This document shows, in pieces, positions 29,330-41,027 of a stretch of DNA of 64,000 bases (positions are counted from its first letter, which is position 1; each line of letters begins with the position of its first letter). The notes below the pieces were generated by a model, which saw nothing but the letters and a program-made list of their open reading frames with translations, did no database searches and was not told where the DNA came from. Source of the stretch: Gordonia lacunae (GTDB taxonomy: Bacteria; Actinomycetota; Actinomycetes; Mycobacteriales; Mycobacteriaceae); contig NZ_NGFO01000012.1 in the NCBI RefSeq assembly GCF_002149015.1, positions 1 through 64,000 on the forward strand. Reading direction: 5' to 3'. The position numbers and the translations under genes are program-made.

Positions 29330-30736
29330 TCAGCGCTCCCGGTCGAGGTTGGCCATCTTCAGCACGTCGAGACGCGCGTCGAGTTCGTCTTCGGTCAGCG
29401 TGTCGCCGACCAGCCCGCGGGCGAGGACGGTCTCGCGGATCGTCGTGCCCTCCTTGAGGGCCTGCTTGGCCACGGCCGCCGCCTCCTCGTAACCGATGGC
29501 GCTGTTGAGCGGCGTGACGATCGAGGGGGAGCTCTCCGCGAGTGTGCGCAACCGCTCGGTGTTGGCCTGCAGCCCGGCGATGCACCGGTCGGCGAACAGC
29601 CGGGAGACGTTGGCGAGCAGCTTGAGCGATTCGAGGACGTTGCGCGCCATCATCGGGATGTAGACGTTGAGTTCGAAGGCTCCGTTGCCGCCACCCCAGG
29701 TGACCGCGGCGTCGTTACCGATGACCTGCGCCGCGACCTGTGTGACCGCCTCGGGCAGAACGGGATTGACCTTGCCGGGCATGATGGAGCTGCCCGGTTG
29801 GAGATCGGGGAGGAGGATCTCGCCGAGTCCGGTGAGCGGACCCGAGCCCATCCAGCGGACGTCGTTGGCGATCTTGGTGAGGGACACCGCGATCGTCTTG
29901 AGCTGACCGGAGAGTTCGACGAGCCCGTCGCGGGCCGCCTGTGCCTCGAAGTTGTCCTTCGCGAGCGACAGGGACTCGACGCCGGTCAACCGCACGAGTT
30001 CGGCGACGACCTTGGTGCCGAAACCGTCCGGTGCGTTGAGGCCCGTGCCGACGGCGGTACCGCCGATGGGCAGCTCGCCGACGCGGGGAAGGGTGGCGGT
30101 GATGCGTTCGATGCCCGCCTCGACCTGGCGTGCGTAGCCGCCGAACTCCTGTCCGAGCGTGACCGGCACGGCGTCCATCAGGTGCGTGCGGCCGCTCTTG
30201 ACGACCTCACGCCACTCGGTCGCCTTGTCGCCCAGTGCGTTTCGCAAGTGCTCGAGGGCCGGGATCAGGTCGGTGACGGCCGCCTCGGTGGCGGCGACGT
30301 GCGTCGCCGTCGGAAAGGTGTCGTTGGACGACTGGGACATGTTGACGTGGTCGTTGGGGTGGACGTCCACGCCGCGTGACTTGGCGATCGACGCGATGAC
30401 CTCGTTGGTGTTCATGTTCGAGCTGGTGCCCGAACCGGTCTGGAACACATCGATCGGGAACTGGTCGTCGTGGAGACCGTCGGCGATCTCGGTGGCCGCG
30501 GCGACGATCGCCTCGGCCTTCTCCGCGTCGAGGAGGCCGAGGTCGGAGTTGACCGTGGCGCAGGCCGCCTTCAGCAGTCCCATCGCCCGGATCTGCGTCC
30601 GCTCGAGCGGGCGTCCGCTGATCGGGAAGTTCTCGACGGCTCGCTGCGTCTGGGCCCGCCACAGGGCGTCGACGGGCACCTGGACCTCGCCCATGGTGTC
30701 GTGTTCGATGCGGTACTGCTGGCCTGCCTCGGTCAT
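29330..30736 (-). CDS. fumC: Fumarate hydratase, class II
   Basis: The 468-residue class II fumarase interconverts fumarate and malate without an iron-sulphur cluster. It shows the superfamily signature [12 protein letters not shown] (about 105), [24 protein letters not shown], and the catalytic-loop signature [12 protein letters not shown] (about 320). Length is standard. It starts 6 bases after the class I fumarase stop, on the same mRNA. Confidence 0.97.
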   Translation of the reverse strand: MTEAGQQYRIEHDTMGEVQVPVDALWRAQTQRAVENFPISGRPLERTQIRAMGLLKAACATVNSDLGLLDAEKAEAIVAAATEIADGLHDDQFPIDVFQTGSGTSSNMNTNEVIASIAKSRGVDVHPNDHVNMSQSSNDTFPTATHVAATEAAVTDLIPALEHLRNALGDKATEWREVVKSGRTHLMDAVPVTLGQEFGGYARQVEAGIERITATLPRVGELPIGGTAVGTGLNAPDGFGTKVVAELVRLTGVESLSLAKDNFEAQAARDGLVELSGQLKTIAVSLTKIANDVRWMGSGPLTGLGEILLPDLQPGSSIMPGKVNPVLPEAVTQVAAQVIGNDAAVTWGGGNGAFELNVYIPMMARNVLESLKLLANVSRLFADRCIAGLQANTERLRTLAESSPSIVTPLNSAIGYEEAAAVAKQALKEGTTIRETVLARGLVGDTLTEDELDARLDVLKMANLDRER

Positions 30737-30742
30737 CGGTGT

Positions 30743-32440
30743 CTACTCCTTAGATCGGATCCTTATGCCGCTCAGCGGGACGTTCACGGCCCCGCTCGGG
30801 TCGGTGAAAAAGTCGTTGCCCTTGTCGTCAACAACGATGAACGCGGGAAAATTCTCGACCTCGATCTTCCACACGGCCTCCATGCCGAGTTCGGGGTACT
30901 CGATGATCTCCTGGCTCTTGATGCAGTCGAGCGCCAGACGTGCCGCGGGCCCACCGATCGAACCGAGGTAGAAGCCGCCGTGCGAGCCGCAGGCCTCGGT
31001 CACCTGCTTGGACCGATTTCCCTTGGCCAGCATGACCATCGAGCCGCCGGCGGCCTGGAACTGCTCGACGTAGCTGTCCATCCGACCGGCCGTCGTCGGC
31101 CCGAACGATCCCGACGCCATGCCCTCGGGGGTCTTCGCCGGCCCCGCGTAGTAGACGGGGTGGTCACGCAGGTAGTCGGGCATCGGTTCGCCGGCGTCGA
31201 GGCGTTCCTTGATCTTGGCGTGGGCGATGTCGCGCGCGACGACCAGCGGTCCGGTCAGCGACAGGCGCGTCTTGACCGGATACTCCGAGAGCTGCGCAAG
31301 GATCTCCGGCATCGGCCGGTTGAGATCGACCTCGACCACCTCGCCGCCCGAGATGTCCTCGGCCACACCGGCTGCCGGCATGTAGCGGGCCGGGTCGGTC
31401 TCGAGCTGCTCGAGGAAGACACCGTCGGCGGTGATCTTGCCGAGGGCCTGACGGTCGGCCGAGCACGACACCGCGATCGCCACCGGACACGACGCGCCGT
31501 GGCGGGGCAGACGGACCACCCGCACGTCGTGGCAGAAGTACTTGCCGCCGAATTGCGCTCCGATGCCGAAGGACTGGGTGAGTTTGACGACCTCGTCCTC
31601 GAGCTCGAGGTCACGGAATCCGTGCGCCGACATCGAGCCCTCCGTGGGCAGGTTGTCGAGATAGTGCGCCGACGCGTATTTGGCGGTCTTGAGCGCGAAT
31701 TCGGCTGACGTGCCACCGATCACGACGGCCAGGTGATACGGCGGGCAGGCCGCGGTGCCCAGCGAGCGGATCTTCTCGTCGAGGAACTTCAGGATGCTCT
31801 TCGGGTTCAGGATCGCCTTGGTCTCCTGGAACAGGAACGACTTGTTGGCGCTGCCACCGCCCTTGGCCATGAACAGGAACTTGTACTCCGGACCCTTGGG
31901 TCCCTGCTCGGTCGCGTAGATCTCGACCTGCGCGGGCAGATTGGAGCCGGTGTTCTTCTCCTCGTAGGTCGTCAGCGGGGCGAGCTGGGAGTAGCGCAGG
32001 TTGAGCTGGGTGTAGGCGTCGTAGACACCCCGGGAGATCGCCTCGGCGTCGTCGGTGCCGGTGAGGACCCCTTCGCTCTTCTTGCCCATCACGATCGCGG
32101 TGCCGGTGTCCTGGCACATCGGCAGCACGCCGCCGGCGGAGATGTTGACGTTCTTGAGCAGGTCGAGGGCGACGAACCGATCGTTGCCCGACGCCTCCGG
32201 GTCGTCGATGATCTTGCGCAGCTGTGCGAGGTGAGCCGGGCGCAGGTAGTGACTGATGTCGTGCATGGCCTCGGCGGTGAGCCTCCGGATGGCCTCCGGG
32301 TCGACCTGCAGGAAGGTCCGGCCGCCTGCGGAGAACGTGGACACACCGTCGGTGGTGATCAACCGGTACGGGGTCTCGTCGGCGCCAGTGGGGAGCAGAT
32401 CGGAGTAGAGAAACTCGGGGGCTGAGGCTGGTTTACTCAC
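30743..32440 (-). CDS. fumA: Fumarate hydratase, class I (4Fe-4S)
   Basis: The 565-residue protein has both the alpha (residues about 50-340) and beta (about 390-560) domains of class I fumarases, with cysteines for the labile 4Fe-4S cluster in MCQDTGT and in the [10 protein letters not shown] and [12 protein letters not shown] regions. The beta part has [20 protein letters not shown] and [18 protein letters not shown] at 32440 is favoured because TACGAT ends 7 bases upstream (leaderless). An upstream ATG at 32449 would add three residues. Class I enzymes are oxygen- and superoxide-sensitive, so pairing with FumC gives a backup. Confidence 0.95.
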   Translation of the reverse strand: MSKPASAPEFLYSDLLPTGADETPYRLITTDGVSTFSAGGRTFLQVDPEAIRRLTAEAMHDISHYLRPAHLAQLRKIIDDPEASGNDRFVALDLLKNVNISAGGVLPMCQDTGTAIVMGKKSEGVLTGTDDAEAISRGVYDAYTQLNLRYSQLAPLTTYEEKNTGSNLPAQVEIYATEQGPKGPEYKFLFMAKGGGSANKSFLFQETKAILNPKSILKFLDEKIRSLGTAACPPYHLAVVIGGTSAEFALKTAKYASAHYLDNLPTEGSMSAHGFRDLELEDEVVKLTQSFGIGAQFGGKYFCHDVRVVRLPRHGASCPVAIAVSCSADRQALGKITADGVFLEQLETDPARYMPAAGVAEDISGGEVVEVDLNRPMPEILAQLSEYPVKTRLSLTGPLVVARDIAHAKIKERLDAGEPMPDYLRDHPVYYAGPAKTPEGMASGSFGPTTAGRMDSYVEQFQAAGGSMVMLAKGNRSKQVTEACGSHGGFYLGSIGGPAARLALDCIKSQEIIEYPELGMEAVWKIEVENFPAFIVVDDKGNDFFTDPSGAVNVPLSGIRIRSKE

Positions 32441-32507
32441 GGACCGCATCGTATCGCCCACGAGAACGGCCCCACGCCAGAGGTTGACCCGGGAAGGCGC
32501 CGGGACA

Positions 32508-32536
32508 TTCGGCCCGCTCGCTCCGCTCCCGGCGCC
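32508..32536. repeat. Third copy of the 29-bp intergenic repeat
   Basis: It differs from the copies at 18875 and 18911 at two positions. Here the repeat is embedded in larger palindromes: GGCGCCGGGA before it pairs with TCCCGGCGCC at its end, and ATTCGGCCC pairs with GGGCCGAAT after it. It lies between glpX and fumA. Confidence 0.65.
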
Positions 32537-32557
32537 GGCGAGGGGCCGAATCGGGTC

Positions 32558-33553
32558 TCAGAGATCGATGCGGGAGTAGCCGCGGAGCTTGGCCGGCTTG
32601 TGGACGGCCTCGATGCGCCGGACGGTGCCGGACTTCGAGCGCATCACCAGCGACCGGGTCGTGGCGCCGTTGGGCCGGTAGGTGACGCCGCGCAGCATGT
32701 CGCCGTTGGTGACACCGGTGGCGCAGAAGAAGGCGTTCTCGCCGCTGACGAGGATGTCGTTGGTGAGGACCCGGTCCAGATCGTGGCCGGCGTCGATGGC
32801 CTTCTGGCGCTCTTCGTCGTTACGGGGCCACAGCTTGCCCTGGATCTCGCCGCCCATGCACTTCATCGCCACCGCGGTGATGATGCCCTCGGGCGTGCCG
32901 CCGACGCCCATCAGCATGTCGACGGTGGAGTAGTCGTCGGCGGCCGCGACCGCACCGGCGACGTCGCCGTCGGAGATGAGGCGGATCTTGGCGCCGGCCT
33001 GGCGGATCTCGCCGATGAGGTCGGCATGGCGCGGGCGGTCGAGGACGATGACCGTCAGGTCCGCGACGTCGATGCCCTTCGCCTTGGCGACCGAGTTGAT
33101 GTTCCACTCGACGGACTCGTTGATGTTGATGGCGCCCTTGGCGTCGGGGCCGACGGCGATCTTGTCCATGTAGAACACGGCCGAGGGGTCGTACATGGTG
33201 CCGCGTTCGCTGACCGCGATCACCGAGATCGAGTTGGGACGCCCCTCCGCCATCAGCGTGGTGCCGTCGATCGGGTCGACCGCGACGTCGCAGTCGGGGC
33301 CCTCGCCGTTGCCGACCTCTTCGCCGTTGTAGAGCATCGGCGCCTCGTCCTTCTCGCCTTCGCCGATGACCACGACACCGCGCATCGACACCGAGGAGAG
33401 CAGTTCGCGCATCGCGTCGACCGCAGCCCCGTCACCGCCGTTCTTGTCGCCCCGGCCGACCCATCGCCCGGCCGCGAGGGCAGCCGACTCGGTCACGCGG
33501 ACCAACTCCATCGCGAGGTTGCGGTCCGGGGCCTGATGGGTGCTGGCGGTCAT
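32558..33553 (-). CDS. glpX: Fructose-1,6-bisphosphatase, class II
   Basis: The 331-residue GlpX-type enzyme removes the 1-phosphate in gluconeogenesis and is the main bisphosphatase of mycobacteria. Motifs are [17 protein letters not shown] (about 33-49), [14 protein letters not shown] with metal-binding Glu and Asp, [13 protein letters not shown] (about 87-99) and [21 protein letters not shown] lies 10 bases before the ATG. It is followed by fumA on the same strand after a repeat-containing gap. Confidence 0.96.
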   Translation of the reverse strand: MTASTHQAPDRNLAMELVRVTESAALAAGRWVGRGDKNGGDGAAVDAMRELLSSVSMRGVVVIGEGEKDEAPMLYNGEEVGNGEGPDCDVAVDPIDGTTLMAEGRPNSISVIAVSERGTMYDPSAVFYMDKIAVGPDAKGAININESVEWNINSVAKAKGIDVADLTVIVLDRPRHADLIGEIRQAGAKIRLISDGDVAGAVAAADDYSTVDMLMGVGGTPEGIITAVAMKCMGGEIQGKLWPRNDEERQKAIDAGHDLDRVLTNDILVSGENAFFCATGVTNGDMLRGVTYRPNGATTRSLVMRSKSGTVRRIEAVHKPAKLRGYSRIDL

Positions 33554-33683
33554 GGGCAATCGACTCCTCTGTCCGGCGCTGATCCGTGCGCGCCGAGTGA
33601 TTGTGGCGGTGGTCTCAGACACCATCCTTGCATGTCACACCGGGCATTCGGTCAGTGACCCTGCTGGTGGGATACTCGGCGCC

Positions 33684-34262
33684 ATGGCAGACAAACCCCG
33701 CATTCTCATCAACGGCAAGGACATGTTCTGGTCGTTGGTGCCGTTGCTCGCGCTCTGTGCGCTGGTGCTGATTGCCTCGGGGAACTGCTCGATCGGGGCG
33801 TCGAAAGACGTGGCCGACAGCAAGCTGCCGCCGTTCGACGTGGTCAGCGCATTGAACGCCGATGCGAGTCAGCTCCCGTTCCCGATCCGCCGCCCGCCGA
33901 CGCCTCCGGGATGGCGGCCCAACTCCGGTTCGTCGGATGCGATCGAGGGGCACCGGATCAGCACGGTGGGCTGGTTGAGCAGCGGTGGCGCCTACGTCCA
34001 GCTCAGCCAGACCGATGCGCCGGAGGACGTGTTCGTGCCGTACCTCGGTGGCAGCCGGGGTGATTTCGGCGACATCGCCGGCACCGGTACCCGGCAGTCG
34101 GGCGGACGCCAGTGGGTGACCTACGAGACGGCGGAGGGCAAGAAATTCTGGATCACCGATCTCGGCGACGTACGCATCGCGGTGCTGTCGCGGGGCAGCG
34201 ATGCCGACATCGAGACGATCGCGTCGTCGGTGGTCGCGCAGGAGCCGCTGCGAGTGGGGTAG
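33684..34262 (+). CDS. DUF4245 membrane-anchored protein (Rv1100-like)
   Basis: The 192-residue protein has one N-terminal helix (WSLVPLLALCALVLIASGNC, about residues 16-35) and an extracytoplasmic domain with RRPPTPPGWRPNSG, typical of DUF4245. GATACT ends 7 bases before the ATG, a leaderless start. It is divergent from glpX, the same arrangement as Rv1099c/Rv1100. Function unknown. Confidence 0.88.
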   Translation: MADKPRILINGKDMFWSLVPLLALCALVLIASGNCSIGASKDVADSKLPPFDVVSALNADASQLPFPIRRPPTPPGWRPNSGSSDAIEGHRISTVGWLSSGGAYVQLSQTDAPEDVFVPYLGGSRGDFGDIAGTGTRQSGGRQWVTYETAEGKKFWITDLGDVRIAVLSRGSDADIETIASSVVAQEPLRVG

Positions 34263-34319
34263 CGCACTACTCGTGAGAACTCGGACCGCAGTTCCTAGCG
34301 TCGTCTCCAGGAGGCGCTC

Positions 34320-34640
34320 ATGGATGGGGGAACCGGGTTCGGCCCGCACGTCGCGTGGGCGCGACTCGTGCTGGTCGCGGTTCTGGTACCGCTGGTCGTG
34401 ACCGGTCCGGTGCCGCGCGCCGACGCACTCGTCACGCCCGCTGCCGGGGTCGCGGTGACAACACGGGCCCCGGGCGTCGTCGGGCCGGTGTCCGGACCCG
34501 CTGTGGGGCGGCCGCTGTCCTCCCCGACGAGAGGTGGGGAGGATCGTCGGCCGGCCCTCGTGCCCGCGGGTGCGCGACCGACTGCCGACGCTGCTCGCGC
34601 CAGCGCCCTCGACCACGAGTTGCTCGCGCGGTTCGACTGA
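34320..34640 (+). CDS. Putative secreted small protein, unknown
   Basis: The 106-residue frame begins with a hydrophobic segment (ARLVLVAVLVPLVVTG, about 13-29) and an AxA-like cleavage region (PRADALV). A Pro/Gly/Ala-rich low-complexity chain follows. AGGAGG lies 5 bases before the ATG, and G or C dominates third codon positions. It abuts the xseB stop without overlap. No domain recognised. Confidence 0.5.
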   Translation: MDGGTGFGPHVAWARLVLVAVLVPLVVTGPVPRADALVTPAAGVAVTTRAPGVVGPVSGPAVGRPLSSPTRGGEDRRPALVPAGARPTADAARASALDHELLARFD

Positions 34641-34886
34641 TCAGTCGTCGTCCTCGTCGTCGGAATCGGCGCTCTTCTCGGAGATGACCGCCTCGATGCG
34701 TTCCCGGGCTCCCCGCAGGTGCTCCTCGCAGCGCGTGGCGAGGGCCTCGCCCCGTTCCCACAGTGCCAGCGAAGCGTCGAGATCGAGCCCGCCGTGCTCG
34801 AGCGTGGTGACGATCTCGGCGAGCTCGTCCCGTGCTTCTTCGTACCCGAGTTCCTCGATCGGGGTGAATGTCTCGTCGGTGCTCAC
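34641..34886 (-). CDS. xseB: Exodeoxyribonuclease VII small subunit
   Basis: The 81-residue protein has the XseB core [41 protein letters not shown], then an acidic tail. It binds XseA to form the nuclease that degrades single-stranded DNA from both ends. The GTG start overlaps the xseA stop by 4 bases. Confidence 0.95.
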   Translation of the reverse strand: MSTDETFTPIEELGYEEARDELAEIVTTLEHGGLDLDASLALWERGEALATRCEEHLRGARERIEAVISEKSADSDDEDDD

Positions 34887-36220
34887 GCGTCTCCTCCGTC
34901 TTTCTGCGCCTTCGTCGGTCCGGTCGCGCCGCTCGTACGGGATCGTGCGCGGGAGCGTCGTGGGGCCGGTCCGTCGACCCGGGCGGTCGCGGCGCCGTCG
35001 GCGACCCGGATGCGCAGCGGCGCACCCGGTGGCAGGTCGTCGAGGCTGCCGACCACGTGCGGTGGGTCGGTGTCGGTGCGCTGGACCACCGCATAACCGC
35101 GTGCCAGGGTCTGGGCGGGACCGAGGGTCGACAGTCGGGCAGCGAGGTGGTCGGCGCGTCGGTCCTCGGAATCGATGTGCCGCAACACATCCCGACGCAG
35201 CACGCGGACCAGTTCGGCCACCCGGGCGGCTTCGGAGTCCACCAGCACCCCGGGGCGAGCCAGCACCGGACGGGCCCGGAAGGACGCCACGACGCCGGAC
35301 TCCCGACGCACCCAGTTGCGCAGCGCCTGCGCACTGCGGCGACGCAGGTCGGCGATCCCGGCGAGTTCGGCCTCGACATCGGGGACCACTCGTTTGGCGG
35401 CATCCGTCGGCGTCGCCGCCCGCAGATCCGCGACGAAATCGAGCAGCGGATTGTCCGGCTCGTGCCCGATCGCGCTGACCACCGGCGTCCGGCACCGCGA
35501 GACCGCGCGCAACAACGCCTCGTCGGAGAAGGGGAGCAGGTCTTCGACGCTGCCCCCGCCGCGCGCGATGATGATGACCTCGACGTCGGGGCTCGCGTCG
35601 AGTTCGGCGAGATGGGTGAGGATGCGGGCGACGGCCGTCGGGCCCTGCACCGGCGCCTCCCGGATGTCGAAACGTACATCCGACCAGCGCGCCGTGGCCA
35701 CGCTCACCACATCGTGCTGCGCGGCGCTCGCACGACCGCTGATCAGGCCGATGGCCCTTGGCAGGAACGGCAACGGTCGCTTGAGGCGCGCGTCGAAGAG
35801 TCCCTCGGCGGCCATGAGCTGACGCAGTCGTTCGATGCGCAGCAGCAGCTCGCCGATGCCCACCGCCCGGATCTCGCTGACCCGCAGGGACACCGTGCCG
35901 CGGCCGGTGTAGTAACTGGGCCGGCCCAAGACCACCACGGAACTGCCGTCGGTCAACGGAACCTCGGTGCGCGCCAGCAGATCCGGGCTGCACGTCACCG
36001 AGATCGAGATGTCCGCGGCGGGATCGCGCAGGGTGAGGAACGCGGTCCGAGTCCCCGGCCGCCGACTGATCTGGGTGACCTGACCCTCCACCCAGATCTG
36101 TCCGAGCCGGTGTATCCAGTCGGCGATCTTGGTGTTGACCGTCCGGACCGGCCACGGATGCTCGGCCGAGTTCGGCGAGGAGGAACGTCGCGGTGTGTCG
36201 CTCGTGTCGGACCCGGTCAC
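34883..36220 (-). CDS. xseA: Exodeoxyribonuclease VII large subunit
   Basis: The protein of 445 residues has an N-terminal OB fold ([15 protein letters not shown], about 45) and the catalytic domain with [41 protein letters not shown] (about 215-236) and [25 protein letters not shown] helical region and LARGYAVV close to the C-terminus follow. The GTG start overlaps the stop of the preceding gene (GTGA). It forms an operon with xseB. Confidence 0.95.
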   Translation of the reverse strand: MTGSDTSDTPRRSSSPNSAEHPWPVRTVNTKIADWIHRLGQIWVEGQVTQISRRPGTRTAFLTLRDPAADISISVTCSPDLLARTEVPLTDGSSVVVLGRPSYYTGRGTVSLRVSEIRAVGIGELLLRIERLRQLMAAEGLFDARLKRPLPFLPRAIGLISGRASAAQHDVVSVATARWSDVRFDIREAPVQGPTAVARILTHLAELDASPDVEVIIIARGGGSVEDLLPFSDEALLRAVSRCRTPVVSAIGHEPDNPLLDFVADLRAATPTDAAKRVVPDVEAELAGIADLRRRSAQALRNWVRRESGVVASFRARPVLARPGVLVDSEAARVAELVRVLRRDVLRHIDSEDRRADHLAARLSTLGPAQTLARGYAVVQRTDTDPPHVVGSLDDLPPGAPLRIRVADGAATARVDGPAPRRSRARSRTSGATGPTKAQKDGGDA

Positions 36221-36936
36221 GCTTCGGTGGAGCGCTTGTTCTGCGCGGCGATCCGGTTCTCCAGCATCGTCACGAACGGCGCGCGGTTGCGGGCGGCCTT
36301 CTCGTAGTCGACGAGGGCGATCAGGTCCTCGATGGCGACCGAGCGGAGCCGGGCGCGCAGTTGCGCGAGTGTCAGGGTGTCGTAGTCGATGAGTTCGACG
36401 ATCTCGGGCCCCGAGCCGTCGGAGGCACCCACCGCCTCGGTGCCCGGTACCTCGGCCGCGACGACTTCGTCGGGGGTCGAACTGTACAGCGCGAAACGTC
36501 CGGCGTCGGCCCGCGGCGGCGCGGCGAGATCGGCGTCGGTGGCCGCCTCCTCGACCTCCTCGTCGATGGTGGTCGGCGCGGGGGTCTTCGGTGCCAGGGC
36601 CTTGGCTGCTGCGGGCTCGGGCGCAGCGGGCTCGGGTGTCGGTGCCGGCGCGGCGGGAGCGGGCGTCGAGTCCGGCTCGGGGGTCGTCGCCTCGTCCTCG
36701 TCGAAGCGCGCCCACTCGGGCTGTTCGTCGGGCCGGTCGAAGAACATCTCCAGGGCGGCATCGCCCTTGATGGCCAGTTCGGCGATGTTCTGCTGCGCCC
36801 GCATGCCGGCCTGCAGTGTCTGGCTGACCGCGGTCATCGGCAACGTGATCAGCAGCGCCGGGAGCTTCCGCGTCTCCTCGAGAGCGGTGACGATCAGACC
36901 TGCGGCTATCCGGGCCGGGTATGGTGCGCGATCCAT
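36217..36936 (-). CDS. Lipid-droplet-associated protein, Rv1109c-like
   Basis: The 239-residue protein has a hydrophobic amphipathic N-terminus ([25 protein letters not shown], residues 10-35) and a helical segment. A long Pro/Ala/Glu linker (about 85-130) and a conserved C-terminal module ([41 protein letters not shown]) follow. It matches the gene between xseA and ispH in mycobacteria, a family annotated as lipid-droplet-associated. The C-terminal module resembles a helix-extension DNA-binding fold, so a dual role is conceivable. Confidence 0.75.
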   Translation of the reverse strand: MDRAPYPARIAAGLIVTALEETRKLPALLITLPMTAVSQTLQAGMRAQQNIAELAIKGDAALEMFFDRPDEQPEWARFDEDEATTPEPDSTPAPAAPAPTPEPAAPEPAAAKALAPKTPAPTTIDEEVEEAATDADLAAPPRADAGRFALYSSTPDEVVAAEVPGTEAVGASDGSGPEIVELIDYDTLTLAQLRARLRSVAIEDLIALVDYEKAARNRAPFVTMLENRIAAQNKRSTEA

Positions 36937-36988
36937 GCCAACACTCTGCCATCACGAGCAACGCCGCGTAACCCGTACCCTGGGAAGC

Positions 36989-37936
<948 letters not shown>

Positions 37937-37979
37937 AGCGGACGTCGACGCCACCGGCGTTGCGCGTGTCGCGGCGAGG

Positions 37980-39377
37980 TCAGAACTCGTCCGGGTCGAG
38001 CTTGCGCACCCGCCGATGAGGTAGAGCGATCGCCAGGACGGCCGCGATGACGATCGCTGCGCCCGCGCTCCCGATGATCGCCACGTTGCGGGCGCTGTGA
38101 TCGGGCGGCCGCGCCACCGGCGGGGCGGCGATCGGCGCCGACGCACGGTCCGGCTGCTGATCGGCGGGCAACTCGGCGGTGAGGGCGGCGACCGGGTCGA
38201 CGACGCCGTGCCCGATCCGCTGGTCGCGTCCGGTACCCGGCGAGTGGGCGGTCTCGATGATGCGGTCCATCACCTCGCGCGCCGACAGCTCGGGAAAACG
38301 CGACCGGATCAATGCGGCCGTGCCCGCGACGTACGGCGCGGCGAAACTGGTGCCGATCAGGGGAACCGGCCCGGCGTCGCTCTCCTGCGCCGACGCCAAC
38401 CGTCGCGAACCGCGGCGGCTGTCCAGGCTCACGATCTCGGTCCCCGGGGCCGCGACGCTCACCCATGGCCCGTGCAGGCTGAAGTCGCTGGGAGCGCCGG
38501 TGTCGGCGTCCACGGAGCCCACGGTCAGGACGTACGGCGAGTACCACGCGGGGCTGGCGATGGTGGAGACCGACCGCCACCCGTCCGGATCGTCGGCGGC
38601 GGGGGACGGATTCTGGTTCTGGCAGGCGCCGTCGCGGGTCAGGTTGCCGGCCGCCACGACCACCACCACGTCGCGGTCGTAGGCGTGCCGGATGGCCGCG
38701 CCGAGCGCGCGATCGTCGACCGATTCCGACGCGGGAGCGCACGCCACCTCGGAGATGTTGATGACGGTGGCGCGCAGGTCGACCGCACGCACGATCGCAT
38801 GTGCCAGGGTCCGGATCGATCCGTACCCCGACCCGACCACCGGCGCGCCGTCGTCCCGGGCGCGATCGTCCTTCTTCTGGAACGCGCTGCTCGACTGGCG
38901 GATGGCGATGATCGACGCCGCGGGCGCCACGCCGGCGAACGCGTCGGAGGCGCTGGGCCGGGCGGCGATGATGCCGGCCACCAGGGTGCCATGGGCGTCG
39001 CAGTCGTCGAGCCCGCTGCCGCCCGAGACATAGTCGCCACCGGCGACCACACGGCCGAGCCGCGGATGCGGTGTCACCCCGGTGTCGATGACCGCGACCC
39101 GTTGACCCTGCCCCCGGCTGAACCGCCAGGCTTCGGGGAGGTTCATCATCGACTGTGCCGCAGTCGGTTTCGACACGTTTCGAGTCAGTTCCGCGGTATT
39201 GCACAGATGCCGCTGCTCGGTCGGTTCCGGCGGTGCGACAGGAGCCGACCGGATCAGGGCGCCGGGATCGATGCGCGGCGGGGTCACCGCCGCGGCCGGC
39301 GACGCCGACGCCGCGATCAGCGCTGCGACCAGAGCCGACCCGAACATCCCGGCGCTGCGGATGCGCATGTCGCGCAT
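37980..39377 (-). CDS. mycP4: ESX-4 mycosin, membrane-anchored subtilisin protease
   Basis: The 465-residue protein has a signal sequence (residues about 8-30), a subtilase domain and a C-terminal membrane helix (about 433-455). The triad is Asp in [14 protein letters not shown] (about 98), His in [11 protein letters not shown] (about 130) and Ser in [11 protein letters not shown] (about 355). The oxyanion Asn is in VVAAGNLT. Mycosins stabilise the type VII secretion complex and cleave some substrates. The ATG shares a base with the eccD stop. Confidence 0.92.
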   Translation of the reverse strand: MRDMRIRSAGMFGSALVAALIAASASPAAAVTPPRIDPGALIRSAPVAPPEPTEQRHLCNTAELTRNVSKPTAAQSMMNLPEAWRFSRGQGQRVAVIDTGVTPHPRLGRVVAGGDYVSGGSGLDDCDAHGTLVAGIIAARPSASDAFAGVAPAASIIAIRQSSSAFQKKDDRARDDGAPVVGSGYGSIRTLAHAIVRAVDLRATVINISEVACAPASESVDDRALGAAIRHAYDRDVVVVVAAGNLTRDGACQNQNPSPAADDPDGWRSVSTIASPAWYSPYVLTVGSVDADTGAPSDFSLHGPWVSVAAPGTEIVSLDSRRGSRRLASAQESDAGPVPLIGTSFAAPYVAGTAALIRSRFPELSAREVMDRIIETAHSPGTGRDQRIGHGVVDPVAALTAELPADQQPDRASAPIAAPPVARPPDHSARNVAIIGSAGAAIVIAAVLAIALPHRRVRKLDPDEF

Positions 39378-40930
39378 CAGATCTCGCGGACCATACGATA
39401 CAGATCGAGCAACCAGAGCAGCAGCGGCACGATGAGCGCGACGAGGATGTACTCGCCGATCTCCGCCCAGCGGCGCATCACGGGGGAGAAGTCCTGGTTC
39501 GGCGCGACGACACCGAAGACGAACGCGGCGATCACGACGAGGACGCCGAGCGCGAAACCGATGACCGGCCACCGGTCGTCGCCGAAGGCGAGCCCGGTGA
39601 TCAGCGTGACCACGACGAGCGAACCGCCGACGATGAGGATCCCGGCCTGGAACAGATCGCTGTGGGACCGGCCTCGCAGGCACAGGACGACGCCGATGAT
39701 CGCGGCGTACACGGCGTTGCGCCATTCGAATCCGGCGAGCGGGGATGCGGTGAGGACCGCCGCGATCGCGGTGATGACGGTCAGGCCGCCGACGATCCCG
39801 GTCAGATAAGCGTTGGCCAGATAAGAACGACGTTCCAGCGCATCGGCTTTCGGCAGCGCGGTCGCGCCGATCGCCCCGATGCCCTCGATGGCCGGGCGCG
39901 GTTCGATGTCCTTGACGTCGATGGCGGCGCCGGCCGTCGGGACCGGGGGCAACGGGAGTTTGGCGAGCAGGATGGTGGTGCGGGGCGCGAGTCCGATCAG
40001 GAGGAGGCCGACCGCGGCGATGACGGCGGCGACATCGGGCACCGGTGCATCGATGAGGAGCCGGGCCCCGGAGCCGGCCGCACCGAGCAGGGCGGCGCTG
40101 GTCACGGCGCTGTGCGCAGTCGCGCCGACGGCGGTCATGCGGTAGCTGACGACCGCGGCGACGAGTGTGAACGCGAAGCCCAGGGTCAGGTGGGCGGCCC
40201 CGAACGATCCGGGCGTGAGGATCATCCCGGTGACCAATGCCATGGGTGCCGCGCACAGCGACAGGACGGTCGAGGTCTGCTCGTCGCGGTAGTACCGGGA
40301 CACGATCGTCGAGGCCGTGACGAAGCCGACGACCGCCAGGCCCGACAGGCCGGCGAACCACAGGGCGCCGGTGTCGGACCGGATCGCGGCCAGCGATGTC
40401 GCCGCCGCGACCGCGGCGACGAGAGCGAGTGCGTAACCGACGCGGCGAGCGGCGGCTGCGGTCCAGTCGACGAACTGGGATTCGTTGAGTCGGGCGACGG
40501 CGTCGACCACGTCGTCGAACAGCACCGGGGACTCCCCGGTGCGCGTCGAGGTCAGCAGGAGCAGGTCGCCGTCGCGGATGCCCGACTCCGACAGCGACCG
40601 GTGCAGCGGGAGCGGTTCCTGCCCGACGAGGGCGAGCGTCCATTTGTTCTGACGGTCGTGCGGGCGTCCGGGATTGCGCGCGTCCGCGTCGGGATCGTCG
40701 GGGTCCGACCGTGCGGGATTGCGCGATTCGATCTGGGCGACCAGATCACCGATGAGTCCCGCGACGGGGATGCCGGCGGGGAGTCCGACGTCGAGCTGGG
40801 TGTTGCCGCCCAGTACCGACACCCGTACGAGTTGGGGCTCGACGGCCGCCTCACTCCGCCGACGGTCCCCGGTGTCCGCGTCGGCGGCGCTGGTCGGGTA
40901 CCCCGGTGCGAATCCGTCCACAGACGACAT
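39377..40930 (-). CDS. eccD4: ESX-4 channel subunit EccD
   Basis: The 517-residue protein has an N-terminal ubiquitin-like domain (about residues 33-125, LVRVSVLGGNTQLDVGLPAGIPV). About 11 membrane helices follow, as in EccD. Two copies dimerise to form the pore vestibule of each type VII protomer. GGGGGAGG lies 9 bases before the ATG. It is divergent from eccC across 97 bases that must hold both promoters, and is co-transcribed with mycP4. Confidence 0.92.
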   Translation of the reverse strand: MSSVDGFAPGYPTSAADADTGDRRRSEAAVEPQLVRVSVLGGNTQLDVGLPAGIPVAGLIGDLVAQIESRNPARSDPDDPDADARNPGRPHDRQNKWTLALVGQEPLPLHRSLSESGIRDGDLLLLTSTRTGESPVLFDDVVDAVARLNESQFVDWTAAAARRVGYALALVAAVAAATSLAAIRSDTGALWFAGLSGLAVVGFVTASTIVSRYYRDEQTSTVLSLCAAPMALVTGMILTPGSFGAAHLTLGFAFTLVAAVVSYRMTAVGATAHSAVTSAALLGAAGSGARLLIDAPVPDVAAVIAAVGLLLIGLAPRTTILLAKLPLPPVPTAGAAIDVKDIEPRPAIEGIGAIGATALPKADALERRSYLANAYLTGIVGGLTVITAIAAVLTASPLAGFEWRNAVYAAIIGVVLCLRGRSHSDLFQAGILIVGGSLVVVTLITGLAFGDDRWPVIGFALGVLVVIAAFVFGVVAPNQDFSPVMRRWAEIGEYILVALIVPLLLWLLDLYRMVREI

Positions 40931-41027
40931 CAGGTCAATCCTCCCCCTGGGTTCAGCAGCTAACATAACCAACCTCAGCGGGTTCGACCGCCCGGGGATA
41001 CACAGCGCGACATGTCAGGGGGGACGT

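Noticed and set aside
37980..40643. An 887-codon open frame on the minus strand
   Set aside because: Only its last part is MycP; the first part is an antisense-like shadow of EccD, with low-complexity Arg-rich translation. The true MycP start is the ATG at 39377 overlapping the eccD stop.
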